Notes under the pieces: model-generated
Database searches by the model: none
The model's input: the letters and a program-made list of their open reading frames with translations, nothing else
Told to the model about the DNA's origin: nothing
Shown: piece after piece, positions 1-11,899 of the stretch
Layout: each line of letters begins with the position of its first letter
How positions within the stretch are numbered: position 1 is the first letter of the stretch
Translations under genes and position numbers: made by a program
Origin: Diaporthe sp. PMI_573
Lineage: Eukaryota; Ascomycota; Sordariomycetes; Diaporthales; Diaporthaceae
DNA length: 64,000 bases
Direction: 5' to 3'
NCBI GenBank assembly: GCA_021399435.1
Contig: JAJTUP010000022.1
Location: 868,001-932,000 of the forward strand

Positions 1-849
1 ATCAAGGAGATGAAAGTGTTCCCTCCAAAGACCAGGATCCATTTAGATCGTGTTTAAATGGTGTCAAAGTCAATTCCGAATCAGGTTGCGGTTCCCACGT
101 CACAAAAAGACATTGTAAATGTCTGTGGTGCATGATACTCCCATCAACCGCCACTCAACGCCACCATGCCCTAAAACGACGAATTTGAACAACCAATACA
201 TCCACTTCTACTAAGCAAGGCTCTAGCTATCTGTTCGCCGAGTAAGTCAGACATAGGTATGGAGACCATGGCAGCCTACTTGTGACATTTGACCCGTGAA
301 CTGTGGGTCCCGAGCTCTCTGCAGTTCGACCACAATTCGGTACTAGCACTCACAATCTCCACATCTGTGCTGCCTGGCTGTGTGCTGCCTAGCCCCTTGC
401 AGAGCTACAATATGGCTTGACGGATACGGAGCATGACAGCACACACAGGAAGGCCAGCGCAATGCATATTCACATGAGATCTGAACGGAACTTTAGCTGT
501 GACAGGTTCTTGAACTCGATAACTGATTGGTCGAGATCCTTGGAGTCAATTACTCTACTAATTTACTCTTATTACTAAGTAATATAGGTGGTGGGAGTAC
601 GAGAATAGGTGTAGGAGTAGGAGGGAAGGCAGCATAGAGGAGGGGTGCGGCTTTCCACAAGGTATTTACATACGCAGCGGGTAACAAAAACCGTGATTCG
701 CTGGTTTGCACAGATCGATGCACTAGTTCAAGGCAGACCTCCAGGTTGGGGCGCACGGCTCCCGGCAGGAACAGCAGGCAACCAACTGCCACCCGACCGA
801 ATTACTCACGCTCTTCCCAGCCTGCCCAAATTCTGATGATTCCTCCGAA
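1..849. other. Intergenic, no gene recognised
   Basis: Only short overlapping reading frames on both strands, with no coherent protein or splice pattern. The right end is the promoter side of the AAA ATPase gene. An AG-rich stretch of TAGGAG-like motifs lies near 588-628. Confidence 0.5.
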
Positions 850-857
850 TATAAATA
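850..857 (+). promoter_or_regulatory. TATA box (TATAAATA) upstream of AAA ATPase gene
   Basis: A perfect TATAAATA lies 107 bp before the ATG at 964. This supports 964 as the true start of the downstream gene rather than the internal ATG at 1405. Confidence 0.5.
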
Positions 858-963
858 TGATCACATTTCGAGTGTTGTCTTCAAAGTATATGTTCCCTCA
901 TCATTCCTTCTATCCACAAGCACAATCCCAAAAGTCTAGAGATTGATCTGCGAAGACTTCACG

Positions 964-3451
964 ATGGGCTCCGTGGGAATTGATGTCACAACCACTACAC
1001 CTCTGCCTGAGGCGGTGGAGAATGCAGTGACGACATTGTATCGGCATGATTGCGCGAATGCAGGCAACTATGGAGACGAATGTCCCCAAAGGTGGTCGAA
1101 GTTTGCGAGCCATGAGGATGACCAAGCTCACCTCAAGAATTCGATACAGAGGGATCCCATCATCCATCGTCATTGCTTCAACAAGGATGACAAGAAATGT
1201 TTGTATTCCTATTCATTTACTCATCCTTTAACCTCAAGTCTTCCTGCACACAAGTGGACAGCCAGTTATGTCTGGGCATCAAGACCCGAGATACAGCTAG
1301 TGTTTGATGCTAACTGGCAAATGGACTATTTGCATTCTTTGATTTCCTCTCCTAAGCCGGAACGACAATGAGTGTCCTATAAGGACAAGAGACAATGTAT
1401 CTTAATGGATGATTACATCGAGGCTAACTGGCATATTGAAGGGGTGACCGAGTCCTTCACCGTCCAGCACTCGTTGATGCGCAGTCACCTTCGTGTTGCG
1501 CTGGCCAACTACCAGGATTTCGACCTAGAGCTTAAGAACTGGACATTCAAAGAGCCGTTCTCGCCAATCGTCCACCGCTGGGACCGTCTCAATGCTCTGT
1601 GCGAGAAAACCACCGACTTCGCGTCGAAGAGAGCCATCGACCAGCTGATGAGCTTCCTTGGACCTATCCTCGCTCCTTCCATTGGATCCCTGCTTCAGAC
1701 CAAGGCAACGGGCAAGGTCGACTTCGATAATGTTTGGCAGATCTTCCCACCGGGAGAGCTCGCGGTCACGTCATTCTTCGGTATTCAAGCGGTCACCCGT
1801 ATCCTCCGTTATGAGTTGATTCGGCCACGCTGCGATCCGCCGTACTGGCAGGTTGAGTTTGAGTACCTTGACTGGAATGGTGAGCATTGCGGGTATACCT
1901 CAGCCAAGTCTAAGATCAGGTACTTTGATGGCATGAAGTTTGTTACTAGCCTCGGAGTGTAAGTCCAGTCTAGAAAGACGACATCTGACGCAACAGAGAC
2001 CTGACCACAAGTAGATACCCGCTATCATTCAGCCCTTCGGCCTCGGAGATCAAGGAACGACTCACGGCAAGAGGTCGCAAGTTCGAGAGCCTTAGAGGCT
2101 ACCACTTCAGGACTTGCACCGGAACCAAGATTCTTCTTGAGACCAAGTGTCCAGAGGAGAGGCCAGTCGCTGGTCGAGTCATCATTGACGCTTTTGCCTA
2201 CTACACGAGTAACAACATAGTGAAACCCACCCTGAGATCCTTGGAAAGCACCGAGGTAGCTGAAATCGTCACGGATGCATCTGAAAGTGATGCAGAGGAT
2301 GAGGGTGATCAAGACGACGACTCGAGGTCGACCACCAGTTCCGACAACTCCGAGGATAGCCTGTCCGAGCTGACGGCCGTCAAGCCTTCGGGTGGGTCGT
2401 TTAAGCGTACCGAAACCATACAGCCTCTCACGGACGAGCAGTACCTCCTGGCATCTCCATGGCTCAAGGGCCTGGACCTTAAGACTAAGGACTGGGCGCA
2501 ATTCAATGTCGACGAACTAGACGATATTGTCTGGAATGACGCTGCGTTTGACCATCTCGTGCTTCCTGGTAACGAGAAAGAGCTCGCATGGGCTTTTGTC
2601 GAGAACAAGGCACTGTCGAACAACCAGTTTGACGACTTCGTGCCAGACAAGGGCCGTGGCATTATCATTCTGTGAGTTATTTTTCTCACATGTCTATGTG
2701 TTACTCCTGTTAAATCCATTTCGTTATGCTAATGCAGCACGTTCTAGCATGTTCGGACCTCCTGGCGTTGGTAAGACATACACGGCCGAAGCTGTCGCCG
2801 AGAAGTCACGTGTGTAAGTATCACTCTTCTCCTGTCCAGTCTTTCATGTTTTGGAATGTTCTAGAACGAAACACTTTAGGATACGTGGCAGGACTAACGT
2901 CATACTCAAGGCCCCTTTACGCAATGAGCGCCGGTACACTGGGGACACGGCCCAAGCAGATCGAGGCAGCTCTCGAGCGCGCACTGGAGCTCTGTCGGCT
3001 CTGGAACGCCATGCTCCTCCTCGACGAAGCAGACGTGTTCCTCAGTGCCAGGACCGACACGGACCTGGCCCGCAACGAGCTCGTTGCCGTATTCTTGACC
3101 AAGCTTGAGTACTACCAGGGTATCTGTTTCCTGACCACCAACCGCATCTCCAGTCTGGACCACGCTTTCCAGTCGCGAGTCGATCTGTTCCTCCCGTACC
3201 GAGACCTCAAGCCCGAGGCGCGCCGGCAGGTCTGGGACAACTTCATCAAGCGGGCGGGAGACAAACAGTTTGACGTCGACGCTGCGGGCTTGGACGAGCT
3301 GTCCAACATTCAGCTGAACGGCCGTGAGATCAAGAACCTGATTAAGAGTGCGCACCTCTTGACACTCAAGGGCGGAGAAAAAATCACAAAGGATCGACTC
3401 AAGATGCTGGCTGAGAACCGCATCAACGCCCTTGATGCACTCAGGGAATAG
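964..3451 (+). CDS. AAA+ ATPase with N-terminal DUF7025-type region
   Basis: Predicted ATP-driven remodelling protein of the fungal DUF7025-AAA family; its substrate is unknown. Clear exons are (964 or 1405)-1958, 2015-2671, 2748-2813 and 2911-3451. Splicing joins a DUF7025-like N-terminal half (around SPIVHRWDRL and GELAVTSFFG), an acidic Asp/Ser-rich linker, and an ATPase core. The core has Walker A GPPGVGKT, Walker B LLLDEADVFL, a sensor-1 region ICFLTTNR and an FQSRVDLFLPY segment, so the ATPase looks catalytically competent. The 5' end is uncertain. An in-frame TGA at 1369-1371 separates the ATG at 964 from the conserved part, so either an unrecognised intron lies at about 1200-1400 or translation starts at 1405. 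Intron 3 (2814-2910) belongs to the repeated intron family described elsewhere in this window. Such ATPases are common in multicopy fungal accessory families. Confidence 0.85.
2814..2910 (+). repeat. Introner-like intron, copy 1 (AAA ATPase intron 3)
   Basis: A 97-nt phase-2 intron running from GTAAGT to CTCAAG. It shares TCTTCTCCT near the donor, GTCTTTCAT and TTTTGGA in the middle, CACTTTAGGAT, and a GCAGGACTAAC branch block with introns at 8853-8954, 9946-10025 and 48463-48562. It lacks about 7 nt present in copies 2 and 4. Confidence 0.65.
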
Positions 3452-4503
3452 CCTTGACACCTAACCGAGCTGATCAGCTCGAATTTGGTGTGTTGGAATT
3501 TGATGATCGATCACTGCGCGAGGGGGGCGGAACAGTCGGGATCCGCAGAGAGACTGCAAACGGCATGAAGGGCGACTGGACTTTTTTTTGTACATCTTTG
3601 CAGTTCTTCCCTGATTCATCCCTTCTACCACACTGCATTTCAATCTCTTGTTTACTCTCTATTTTGGGTGGGTACAGTTCCTAGGTGGATTACGCTGTCA
3701 GCTACAATTCTGCCCAGAATGGAGAAGTAGGAGCAACGGGAGTACGCTGATCCCTCAGAAGTAGCCCGATGATAAAACAATGATTCATCTTGCGTCTCTC
3801 CAGATTTATGTAGAGGTAGTGGTTCCCAAAATTACCTGGGGAAGTACCAGCTGAAAGCCGCACCAAGCGCCCTGCCAGGAAAATCTTGTTGATAACCAGG
3901 GTCCGAATTTGAGTGGTATTTGATCTTCCGGGCTGAGTTGGGGAAGGTTGCTCGGAGCATTCTGCCTAGTCCAACACTCGAGAATGTAGCATTGAGATGC
4001 GACTTGGTTGTATCTGCAAGACAAACAGATTTCATCCAGTTGGAGAGAGTGCCAAGTGCGACGCCCGCAACCACTCCCACCACACCTCGCCCACTCCTAC
4101 CGACATACAACGCCGGATGATCTCTCGGTAGATCGTATATCGGGGATCTTGAAGCCACGATGGAACCTCCGCACGGTAGAAGCGTCTGAATGGTTGGACG
4201 CCGGGTGTATCAGTCAATGGAGCGCCAGGCTTACTCACCGAATTACTCTGTGCAGACGGGCGTGGGTACCGCATTTGAAGATTTTAATGCGCCATGGGGA
4301 TCCCCTCATCTTATTTGCAGACTTTCGGTCACACTGTCAGCCCGTACATAAGCCACTGGTGCACGTATGCCCCGCATGGCTTCCGAAATGGTTTCGAATA
4401 TTTGTCACGGCACAATTCCTATCACACAAAGAGGAAGCGATTCTGGCCTCGCAATAGTTCCCAAAATATTTTTTCTACACCATTTTCAAAACTAGCTGGC
4501 AGG
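3452..4503. other. Intergenic between AAA ATPase and GMC genes
   Basis: Contains the presumed 3' UTR of the ATPase gene and the promoter side of the oxidoreductase gene. Reading frames here are short and overlap in several frames, and no conserved motif was seen. Confidence 0.45.
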
Positions 4504-6977
4504 ATGCTTGTGTCCCTCAAAGTGATTCTGTTTGCTAATGCAGCAGCAACAGCTGCTGCTGTTCGAGGAGCACCTGCGTATGCACATGACACCTACGACT
4601 ATGTAAGTGCATCTGGGAGATTCTGTGGATATCTCACATACCGCATGAGCGTCCGAGACTGAAACTGAAGTTTCCCCTCAGATTATTGTTGGTGGAGGCA
4701 GTGAGTAGAATTAGGGCCCCTGGACGTATTTTGACTACTGACATCTCAAACCTCAGCCGCTGGGGCTGCTGTCGCAACGCGATTGAGCCAAGCGCTGAAG
4801 AACAGTAGCATCTTGTTAGCCAAGATTTCTCCATCCGCGTTGCTGATTTACACCAGTCGCTAAAATAACACGCGAAATTCAACCCGAACATTGATTTGTA
4901 TCACACTATTGCTCGAGTTCTTCGTCACTGACATGTGCAGGCTGATCGAAGCTGGGCCAGCTGCTCCAGAAGAGTTGAAGATAAATGTCCCGGGGATGTT
5001 TGGATCAACATTGGGCGGACAATATGACTGGAACTTCACCACCACGCCCCAGCCAGCGCTTAACAGTCGTCAGGTCAATCTCACGCGTGGGAAGGTTCTA
5101 GGAGGCAGCTCAGCTCTGAATTACCTGGTGTGGAACCGTGCCTCGGCCCCGGAGTATGATGTGTGGGAGACAGTCGGAAATCCAGGCTGGGATTGGGATA
5201 GCATGCTTCTTATGATGGCAAAGTCCGAGAATTTCACAGGAATCGACAGCCAAGACTACGGCCACATCGGGAGAGGCACACAAGGGCCTATCCACAATGT
5301 CGTTGAACGGTACAGAACTGAGCAAGTCCAAGCATGGGTTCCGACTTTGGAGAGTCTAGGGCTCTCGCACAACCTGGAGTCTCTGGGTGGCAGCCCCATC
5401 GGGGCCATGCTTCAGCCTAGCAGTATCAATCCGGACAACAACACAAGATCCTACAGCGCCAACTCGTATGTGCCTCAAGTCGGACCGAATCTGGCCCTTT
5501 TGCTTTCCACTCGTGTGGCGAAGATCAACTTGGAGACCTCCAACAAGGATATGAAATCAAGGCGCAGCTCAGAGGGCAGCGTCGTGGCCACCGGCGTCAC
5601 CCTGCAGGACGGGTCGGTCATTACGGCGAGGGAGGAGGTTATTCTTTCAGCTGGATCAATTCAAAGCCCAGGAATCCTCGAACTATCCGGTGCCGGGCAG
5701 AAAGATGTGCTTGACGCAGTGGGCATCAAACAAATCATTGACCTTCCTGGTGTTGGCGAGAATTTCCAAGGTGAGTACTGATGTGCCATGTATTCCTCAA
5801 GAAAGTCTGCCAAATGTAACAGCAGATTAAGAAGGCGTTTGCAAGTCAAGATTTCCAAAATTGAGGTCTTCTTGGCACTGCGTTGCTAACCAACCCTCTA
5901 CTCAGACCATGTCGGCGTGGGAGTCACATACCAACTGAAACCCGGCTACAACTCGCATGATATATTCAAATATAATGCTACTTACGCAGCCGAACAATTG
6001 GCTCTTTGGGAGAACGGAGAACTTTCTCGGTATGACGCAGCCATTGCCAGCGTCGCATTCTTGAACTGGAAGCAGCTATTGGGCGACGACACCGCACTTG
6101 TTAACCTGGCCAATGAAGACTTTGGCAACTCGACGAATGTGATTGACCAGGCCAAGCTTTCCTTTTTATCAGACTACGACGTCCCCCAAGTAGAGATGAT
6201 AATGTCAGAAAGCACAAATGGACCAGTATACCCTGCGAAGGACGACCCTCTATATGGCTCCGATTTTGTCACCATCACGGGCATTGCAAGTGAGTGACTC
6301 CGTCTTGATGTCACATTTTCCTACGGTATCGTTGGATAGTTATGACACTTAACTTGGGTCGCCCTTCAATTCGCACCTCCCCGTCTGCAGGGGAGTATCA
6401 GAATGACTGACACCGGGTTTTCTAGTGCGGCCTCTAACCCGGGGAAGCGTGCACATTCGGTCGTCTGACATCAGCCAGAGCCCCGATATCGATCCCCGTT
6501 ACGCATCGAACTCCTATGACCTGCAGACGCTGGTAGAGGCAGGCAAGTTTGCACGCAAGATTGCCCAGACCGAGCCCCTGTCAAGCCTACTCGTCGGCGA
6601 ATACGCACCGGGTCTTTCGGCCGTTAGTACCGACGAGCAGTGGGCTGAGTATGCGCGGGAAAACGATGCGCACCATATATCACTACTCGGGCACATGTGC
6701 CATGCTACCCAAGGGAAACCGTGGGGTCGTCAATCCGCGACTGAAAGTCTGGGGGACGACGAACCTCAGAGTTATTGATGCAAGTATCGTATGTACTAGC
6801 TTTCCCTTTTTTATCATTCTGAGCTCCTGATACTTTAGAGCAACAAAAAAAGGCACTGCAACTACTTACTGACCCTTACAGATTCCGGTACTTGTGGCAT
6901 CGCACACGCAGACTGTCACTTATGGGATTGCGGAGCGGGGCGCAGAGATGATCATCGAAGATTATCAAGGACTGTAG
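4504..6977 (+). CDS. Secreted GMC-family FAD oxidoreductase, with one frameshift
   Basis: FAD-dependent alcohol, aryl-alcohol or sugar oxidase/dehydrogenase of the glucose-methanol-choline family (CAZy AA3-like), probably extracellular. Exons: 4504-4602, 4682-4700, 4757-4814, 4941-5770, 5906-6289, 6426-6788, 6882-6977. A hydrophobic, Ala-rich N-terminus (about 25 residues) looks like a signal peptide. The FAD-binding GGGTAGAA and LIEAGP, the GMC signature GKVLGGSSALNYLVWNRAS and the second signature region around SAGSIQSPGILELSG are all present. The C-terminal YHYSGTCAM and SHTQTVTYGIAERGAE, which carry the catalytic His and its partner, lie in a different frame. A one-base insertion near 6671 (GCG-C-ACC) separates them from the rest, and the summed exons leave one base over. 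Corrected length would be about 615 aa, normal for the family. This is either a recent pseudogene or a sequence error. The third intron has an atypical GTTAGC donor. Confidence 0.85.
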
Positions 6978-7718
6978 AGGGAGTGTTTCTTCTCACGCGA
7001 TCATGACATTCGGATGCTTCGATGTGAGCAATTTCAAGTCTGTTAGTAGGGCACTCCATTGTAGCCAGTCAAACTACCAAGCAGCGGGTCAACGTCGTGT
7101 GCCCGAGGCTCTGTTCCATCTGTCGGGGCCGCCCGGCGCTCGTATCTGCAGTGCTCGTAAAGAGCCAGGCTCCAAGAGACGTTTGCCCCTCTTCTTGACG
7201 CGTGTTGCAGTGCTTTGACGAGGCTCTGAACTCCTCCCCGGTTTGTGATGCATGGAACAGGGTAAAATCTGGGCACTCATCAATATTATGCAGCACTAGT
7301 GCAATGACATGAGCCGACTTCCCTGTCTTCTCCAACCAACCTGCAGTCTGACACGACGAGCTGAATCTCTGGCCTGAGGAGCTGAGATCCGGGCAACCAA
7401 TTCGGCCAACAATTAAAGATGTACCTTGCCCAACTGACCAAAAAGCAATTGACAGTGCAGATTCTCATTGGTTGTTGACATTTGTGCGTCAGCAGACATG
7501 AGCAGGAGAAGCAGGCAGCACTGGCTCAGGCTTCATTTCCACTCTGCCGGACCGCAGCACCGTCTGATGTCTGACCATGAGCACAGCCTGGAACCAGCGC
7601 CATATGCAGAGGGTAAGCACTTGCATGTGCCTCCTTCTCCACTGCTGCAGTCACTCAACACTTCCAATCATACAGTACAGTACTGGCAGCCACAAAATGC
7701 TGGCAATTTCGGTGCCTC
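6978..7718. other. Intergenic between GMC and calpain genes
   Basis: No coherent coding sequence on either strand. Contains the end of the oxidoreductase transcript and the upstream region of the calpain gene. Confidence 0.45.
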
Positions 7719-7724
7719 TATAAG
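7719..7724 (+). promoter_or_regulatory. TATA-like box (TATAAG) upstream of calpain gene
   Basis: The hexamer lies 102 bp upstream of the calpain ATG at 7821, a normal distance for a filamentous-fungal promoter. Confidence 0.35.
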
Positions 7725-7820
7725 ATCTAGGGCTGCTCCAGACGATCTGTAATTAGCTTTCAACCAGAGCTTTTCGTTCTTGCAAACACAATTGAAGCCT
7801 TGCCATCACTTCTTGCCGAT

Positions 7821-10800
7821 ATGAGCGACTCCCCAGCCCGTCCGAATGGCACTCCTGCCAAGGGTAAAACACCGCCGCCACCACAGAAGGCTGTAGCGGA
7901 CTTCTGGGCTGAGTTCTCCATCGAACAGCCTGAAAGGGTAACTCGCATTCTCCCACCTGCTGCCCATGCAAAATTGCTCCAGAAAGAGATTTTGAAAGGA
8001 TTCACACGTGGGAATGTCAAAACATCAGTGGGTTACGAGGCCGCAAGAGACGAATGCAAGAGAAAGGTCAAGCGTTTTGCGAATGAGTGCAGGTAAGAGT
8101 CAATTACACACGGCAATATCCCTGGTGCTGAATGTCCGATTTGACCGGTGGATAAATGGGCACCTGAGTGCTTCGAGCTGACAAGTGATGATGTAGACGA
8201 AAGAATGAGAAGTGGTCAGACCCAGATTTCAACCTTGAATCAGACGAGAACAATTGTTTGCATGGGCTGGTCGATGATGCCCCAGGGGGGCCCAGCGTCG
8301 ATGCGCACGACCTGAGGCACGCGCTGAGAATTATCAACTCGGCCCCGAATCTTCTTAATCCAGTCGGACAAATCTCGTTACAAGCCCTCGGCAATGTGCT
8401 CGAGGCAAAGTTGCCGGACACTCCATCGTATCCACAATCTGTACATCGAGTCGTGAGTATAAATCTTAACTACCCGTGAACTGAATCATATCATGCTGCC
8501 TCCGAAGATTTGGCGCTTGATGCGCGGCATTATTGTCAAGTAAGGACTCAACATCGTGCTACAGAGTTGCTGACTCGAAATTTGTGAAAGGACTTCATAT
8601 TCGACAAGCCTCAATTCACTATTGACGGTTTTGGGACTTCGGACGTCCAGCAAGGGGCGTTGGGCGACTGTTGGTGGGTGGCGTCTGCTGCTGCCTTGTG
8701 CAATGTGTGAGTACCGTGGGATCTAGTTGGAAATTGTTGTCTAATTATCTCCAAGTGACGGCTACATGGACAAGATCTGCGTGGCTCGCGACGAAGAATG
8801 CGGCGTGTATGGCTTTGTCTTTTTCCGAGACGGCGAATGGATCTCCACTGTTGTAAGCGTCATGCTTCTCCTTTTACGGTTCCCCGTCTTTTATGTTTGG
8901 ACGTTCCAGAAAGCACCATTTTGAGACCAATAGCAGGTCATTAACACGTACTAGGTGGATGATAATCTGTGTCTCACATCGCTCGACTTCGATGATGCAT
9001 ATAGTGCCTCCACGTATGATCCCAGCGGCAAAAAAGCGAAGAAGTGGAAGGAGCACAACCAGACGGGTTCCGAGGCTCTCTTTTACGCGAGCTGCGAGGA
9101 CTCGAACGAGACATGGCTACCACTGCTTGAGAAGGCATATGCGAAGATTCACGGCGATTACGCGGCCATCGAAGGTGGCTGGGCTGGCGAAGGAGTTGAG
9201 GATATGTCTGGTGGGATTGCGACCACAAGTGAGTGGGGGTATTTATATTGTGTCCCCCCCCCCAAAACCCCCTGCTTTGACAGCCCCGGCCCACACTCCC
9301 ATGGAATAACCTCCTATTGGAAAAATTTCTAAGTTCTTACCTCCTTACCTCCTACCTCTTAACCTCTTACTTCCTAACCTCCTACCTTCTAAACTCTTAC
9401 CTCTAAAACTCCTCCCTCCAACACAGTGTTCCCAGGCTTTGGGCATGAAGAAGCATTGCTGACTATGTGAAGTCAATCTCAACAAGATCCTTAGCAAGGA
9501 TCAGCTGTGGCAGGAGCTCCTGCGGGCAAACAAGGACTTCATCTTCACGATCTCGACACCCGGGGCGGCGGGAGGGGACACCGATGAGCGGAATGGCTTG
9601 ACTAGCCAACACGCCTACACTGTCCTTCAAGCGGTCGAGCACGAAGATGAGAATGGGAAGAGTGTCAGATTCGTTCGCATCAGGTATTGACGGCCGTCAT
9701 TCCCTACACCCTAGTCCCTGCTTCAAATCCAGCATAACGACGCTCTTTCCAGAAGCCGAACTAGCATGACAATCGCTTCGGCAGAAGCCTTGCCAGAATT
9801 GATGTCTTGCTAAAAGGAGATCTCTTCAAGCGATATGTATTGAATGCTAACATCAGAGCAGAAACCCCTGGGGAGTCAGAGATCCCAGAGGTAAGGGTGA
9901 ATGGGATGGCCCCTGGAGCGATGGCTCCAAGGAGTGGACCCAATAGTAAGCATCACTCATCCCCTCCCACGGATCCCCAGGATGCAACACTTTAGGCTCC
10001 GTAGCAGGTAACTAATACACATCAGCTGGATGGAGAAGCTCAAGCATCAGTTCGGCGACGATGGCGTCTTCTACATTACCTTTGAGGACATGCTGAAGCG
10101 GTTTGATCTGCTCGATCGGGTTCGCCTGTTCAACGGAGACGAGTGGTACAATTCACAATTGTGGACCAGCGTCAATGTCCCATGGATGTCCACCTATCTC
10201 GATAACGTCAAATTCGTTGTCGATGTCACAGAGCCCGGCGTCGTCGTTTTTGCTCTGTCGCAGGTCGGTCTCAATCTCTAGTCACTGCTCAAACGTCCAT
10301 AAGTATCACTTTTCTAACGAAACGGATGCGGCTTAGCTCGATGATCGATTTTACAAAGGTCTCCAGGGGCAATACACTTACAACCTTCAATTCCTCCTCC
10401 GGGAGTCTGGATCCGACGACCACATTGCTATTGCTAGCACGGAACTCGGCTCAAGATCCGTTAGCGCCGAGGTCGAACTTGACCCGGGGAAGTACGAGTT
10501 GATTCCCAAGCTGGTCGCCTATAGACACAAAGACGGCAGCCTTGTCGAGGAAGTGGTGAAGAAGGCTGCAAAATCAAACCCCCTGAAGCTCCAGCAGGTT
10601 GGGTTGAATTACGACAGGGCTCATTTGAAGGCATCGCAGTGGAAAGCTGACTTGGAAACATCCAAGGATAACAAGCCGACAGCTGAGATCAAGGCTCCGG
10701 AGCATATCACCAAGGTCGAAGTGGTGGCGAAGCACGAATCATCGGCGCCATTGGCTGAGGGCAGTGGTGCCAAGGAGAATTCTGCTGCAAGTACTGTGCA

Positions 10801-11089
10801 GCCTCAAACTGCAAAGGAAGATGCAAACAAAGAAGAACAGGCGTCCGGCCCAACGGTGGTGGTGCCAGCTACCACTGAACAAAAGAAGCACCAGCTTGGT
10901 GTGGCTGCAGGTCCTGAAGGCGAGGGTGAAAAGGATCCCGACCCCGTTGAACAGAACGTGAAGGCTGAAGACGGGGACTCGGGAGACGAAGACGAATTCG
11001 ATGCTAGTCCATGGAACGCCGTTTGTGTGATTGGCCTCAGGGTCTTTTCAAAGGATGCCAATCTTGGGCTTCAATTGGAAGAGTCCTAA
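7821..11089 (+). CDS. Calpain-family cysteine protease (peptidase family C2)
   Basis: Intracellular, probably Ca2+-regulated papain-fold protease. Nine exons: 7821-8092, 8197-8452, 8591-8706, 8756-8852, 8955-9228, 9473-9683, 9862-9945, 10026-10263, 10337-11089. Summed length is 2301 nt, in frame, 766 aa. The catalytic triad is complete: Cys203 in QQGALGDCWW, His385 in SQHAYTVL and Asn410 in RNPWG. The calpain landmarks GGWAGEGVEDMSGG and WSDGSKEW are also present. The first about 170 residues are a charged leader. After the protease core comes a calpain-type beta-sandwich-like region, then an acidic low-complexity tail rich in Glu, Lys and Ala. It is not obviously PalB, since I see no MIT-like N-terminus. 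Introns 4 and 7 belong to the repeated intron family. Intron 5 carries a long pyrimidine repeat, and its acceptor (9472) is the least certain boundary. Confidence 0.88.
8853..8954 (+). repeat. Introner-like intron, copy 2 (calpain intron 4)
   Basis: A 102-nt phase-0 intron. By eye it is about 73% identical to the rhodopsin-gene intron at 48463-48562, including an exact 12-base block TTCCCCGTCTTT, CTTCTCCT near the donor, and TAGCA plus AACACGTA / GACACGTA at the 3' end. Confidence 0.75.
9332..9424 (+). repeat. Degenerate TTACCTCC pyrimidine repeat within calpain intron 5
   Basis: About ten imperfect copies of an octamer like TTACCTCC or CTTACCTC run almost to the 3' part of the intron. The repeat is pyrimidine-rich on + and probably reflects slippage. 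It follows a C10/A4/C6 run near 9252-9272. Confidence 0.7.
9946..10025 (+). repeat. Introner-like intron, copy 3 (calpain intron 7)
   Basis: An 80-nt phase-2 intron, shorter than the other copies because the middle block is missing. It keeps GTAAGCATCACTC at the donor, GATGCAACACTTTAGG, and CGTAGCAGGTAACTAATAC before the acceptor, matching copies 1 and 4. Confidence 0.65.
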
Positions 11090-11196
11090 TTCCACTCCGG
11101 GGGGCGGCAAGATTCCACAAGTACACGAACACCAGTTTTCATAGTAACCTAGACTTCTATCCATTCCATCTCATTGCTAGTGATTCCTGGCTCTGT

Positions 11197-11715
11197 TCAT
11201 TCAGTTTCACACGCTTCATCCAACCTGCGAACTCCATTCTCTTCGCGGTGCGTAGGCCAGGCCAGAGGATAGGCCCTTACGTAGACCTTGTGCGTTACAT
11301 CTGACTGCCAGTCGTCGAATTCCCAACAAAATCCCACTTTGTCGCCATCGTGTCCCGGATTGCCGGAGTACTCGTTATTGCCCATGTCAAAAGACGAGTT
11401 TTCCCCCCTCTCGTTGTTGAGCCAGAATTCGCCAACAACGTCTTCCATCACATCTTGCACCCTGCAGTTCGCATCAGCAAGGCTCACGAACATGCCACAG
11501 TTTCTCTTTTCCCCTTGAGCGGCATTATGATTATGAAACTGGAGGCGGTGTTTTTTGACGTGCTCGACCACAAACACGCATCGTGGTCTCCATGAGCGTG
11601 GAGGGCGCGATATACCCGAAGAATTCTCAAGGCGTTTTTGCTTCACAGGCGGCTGGTCTGTAAATCCTGTCGCGACTGTGGAAGCGGACCGTTTGCGTGT
11701 ATCCATGTGCTCCAT
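11197..11715 (-). CDS. Hypothetical protein
   Basis: An open frame of 172 codons from the ATG at 11715; an upstream in-frame ATG at 11880 would give 227 codons. I do not recognise the family. The N-terminal third is basic and Pro/Arg-rich. The C-terminal part, around NPGHDGDKVGFCWEFDDWQ and KVYVRAYPLAWPTH, is rich in aromatic residues and looks like a folded beta domain rather than chance translation. No signal peptide or membrane segment is evident. It is convergent with the calpain gene, whose stop is only about 110 bp away. Shadow frames on + in the same interval are shorter and less protein-like. It could still be a non-coding 3' region. Confidence 0.4.
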   Translation of the reverse strand: MEHMDTRKRSASTVATGFTDQPPVKQKRLENSSGISRPPRSWRPRCVFVVEHVKKHRLQFHNHNAAQGEKRNCGMFVSLADANCRVQDVMEDVVGEFWLNNERGENSSFDMGNNEYSGNPGHDGDKVGFCWEFDDWQSDVTHKVYVRAYPLAWPTHREENGVRRLDEACETE

Positions 11716-11899
11716 TATGCTATTGATGTGCTCCTTGGTGGCTGGCGGTGACAAAGTGCTGCAGGGCGGGTCTGGGTGTGTTTTTCTATTCTGTGAGTGC
11801 AAGATGGTTTGAAAAAAAGGATGCTCAAACTGAACCCGAAAACGACGAGATCGAGTCGCTCGTGCCTCCTGAACGCGCAAGAGTTAAACATCGGACGGA

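Noticed and set aside
8508..8538. Possible extra micro-exon in calpain intron 2
   Set aside because: Joining 8452 directly to 8591 is in phase and gives the expected HRVDFIFDKPQF sequence, so no micro-exon is needed.
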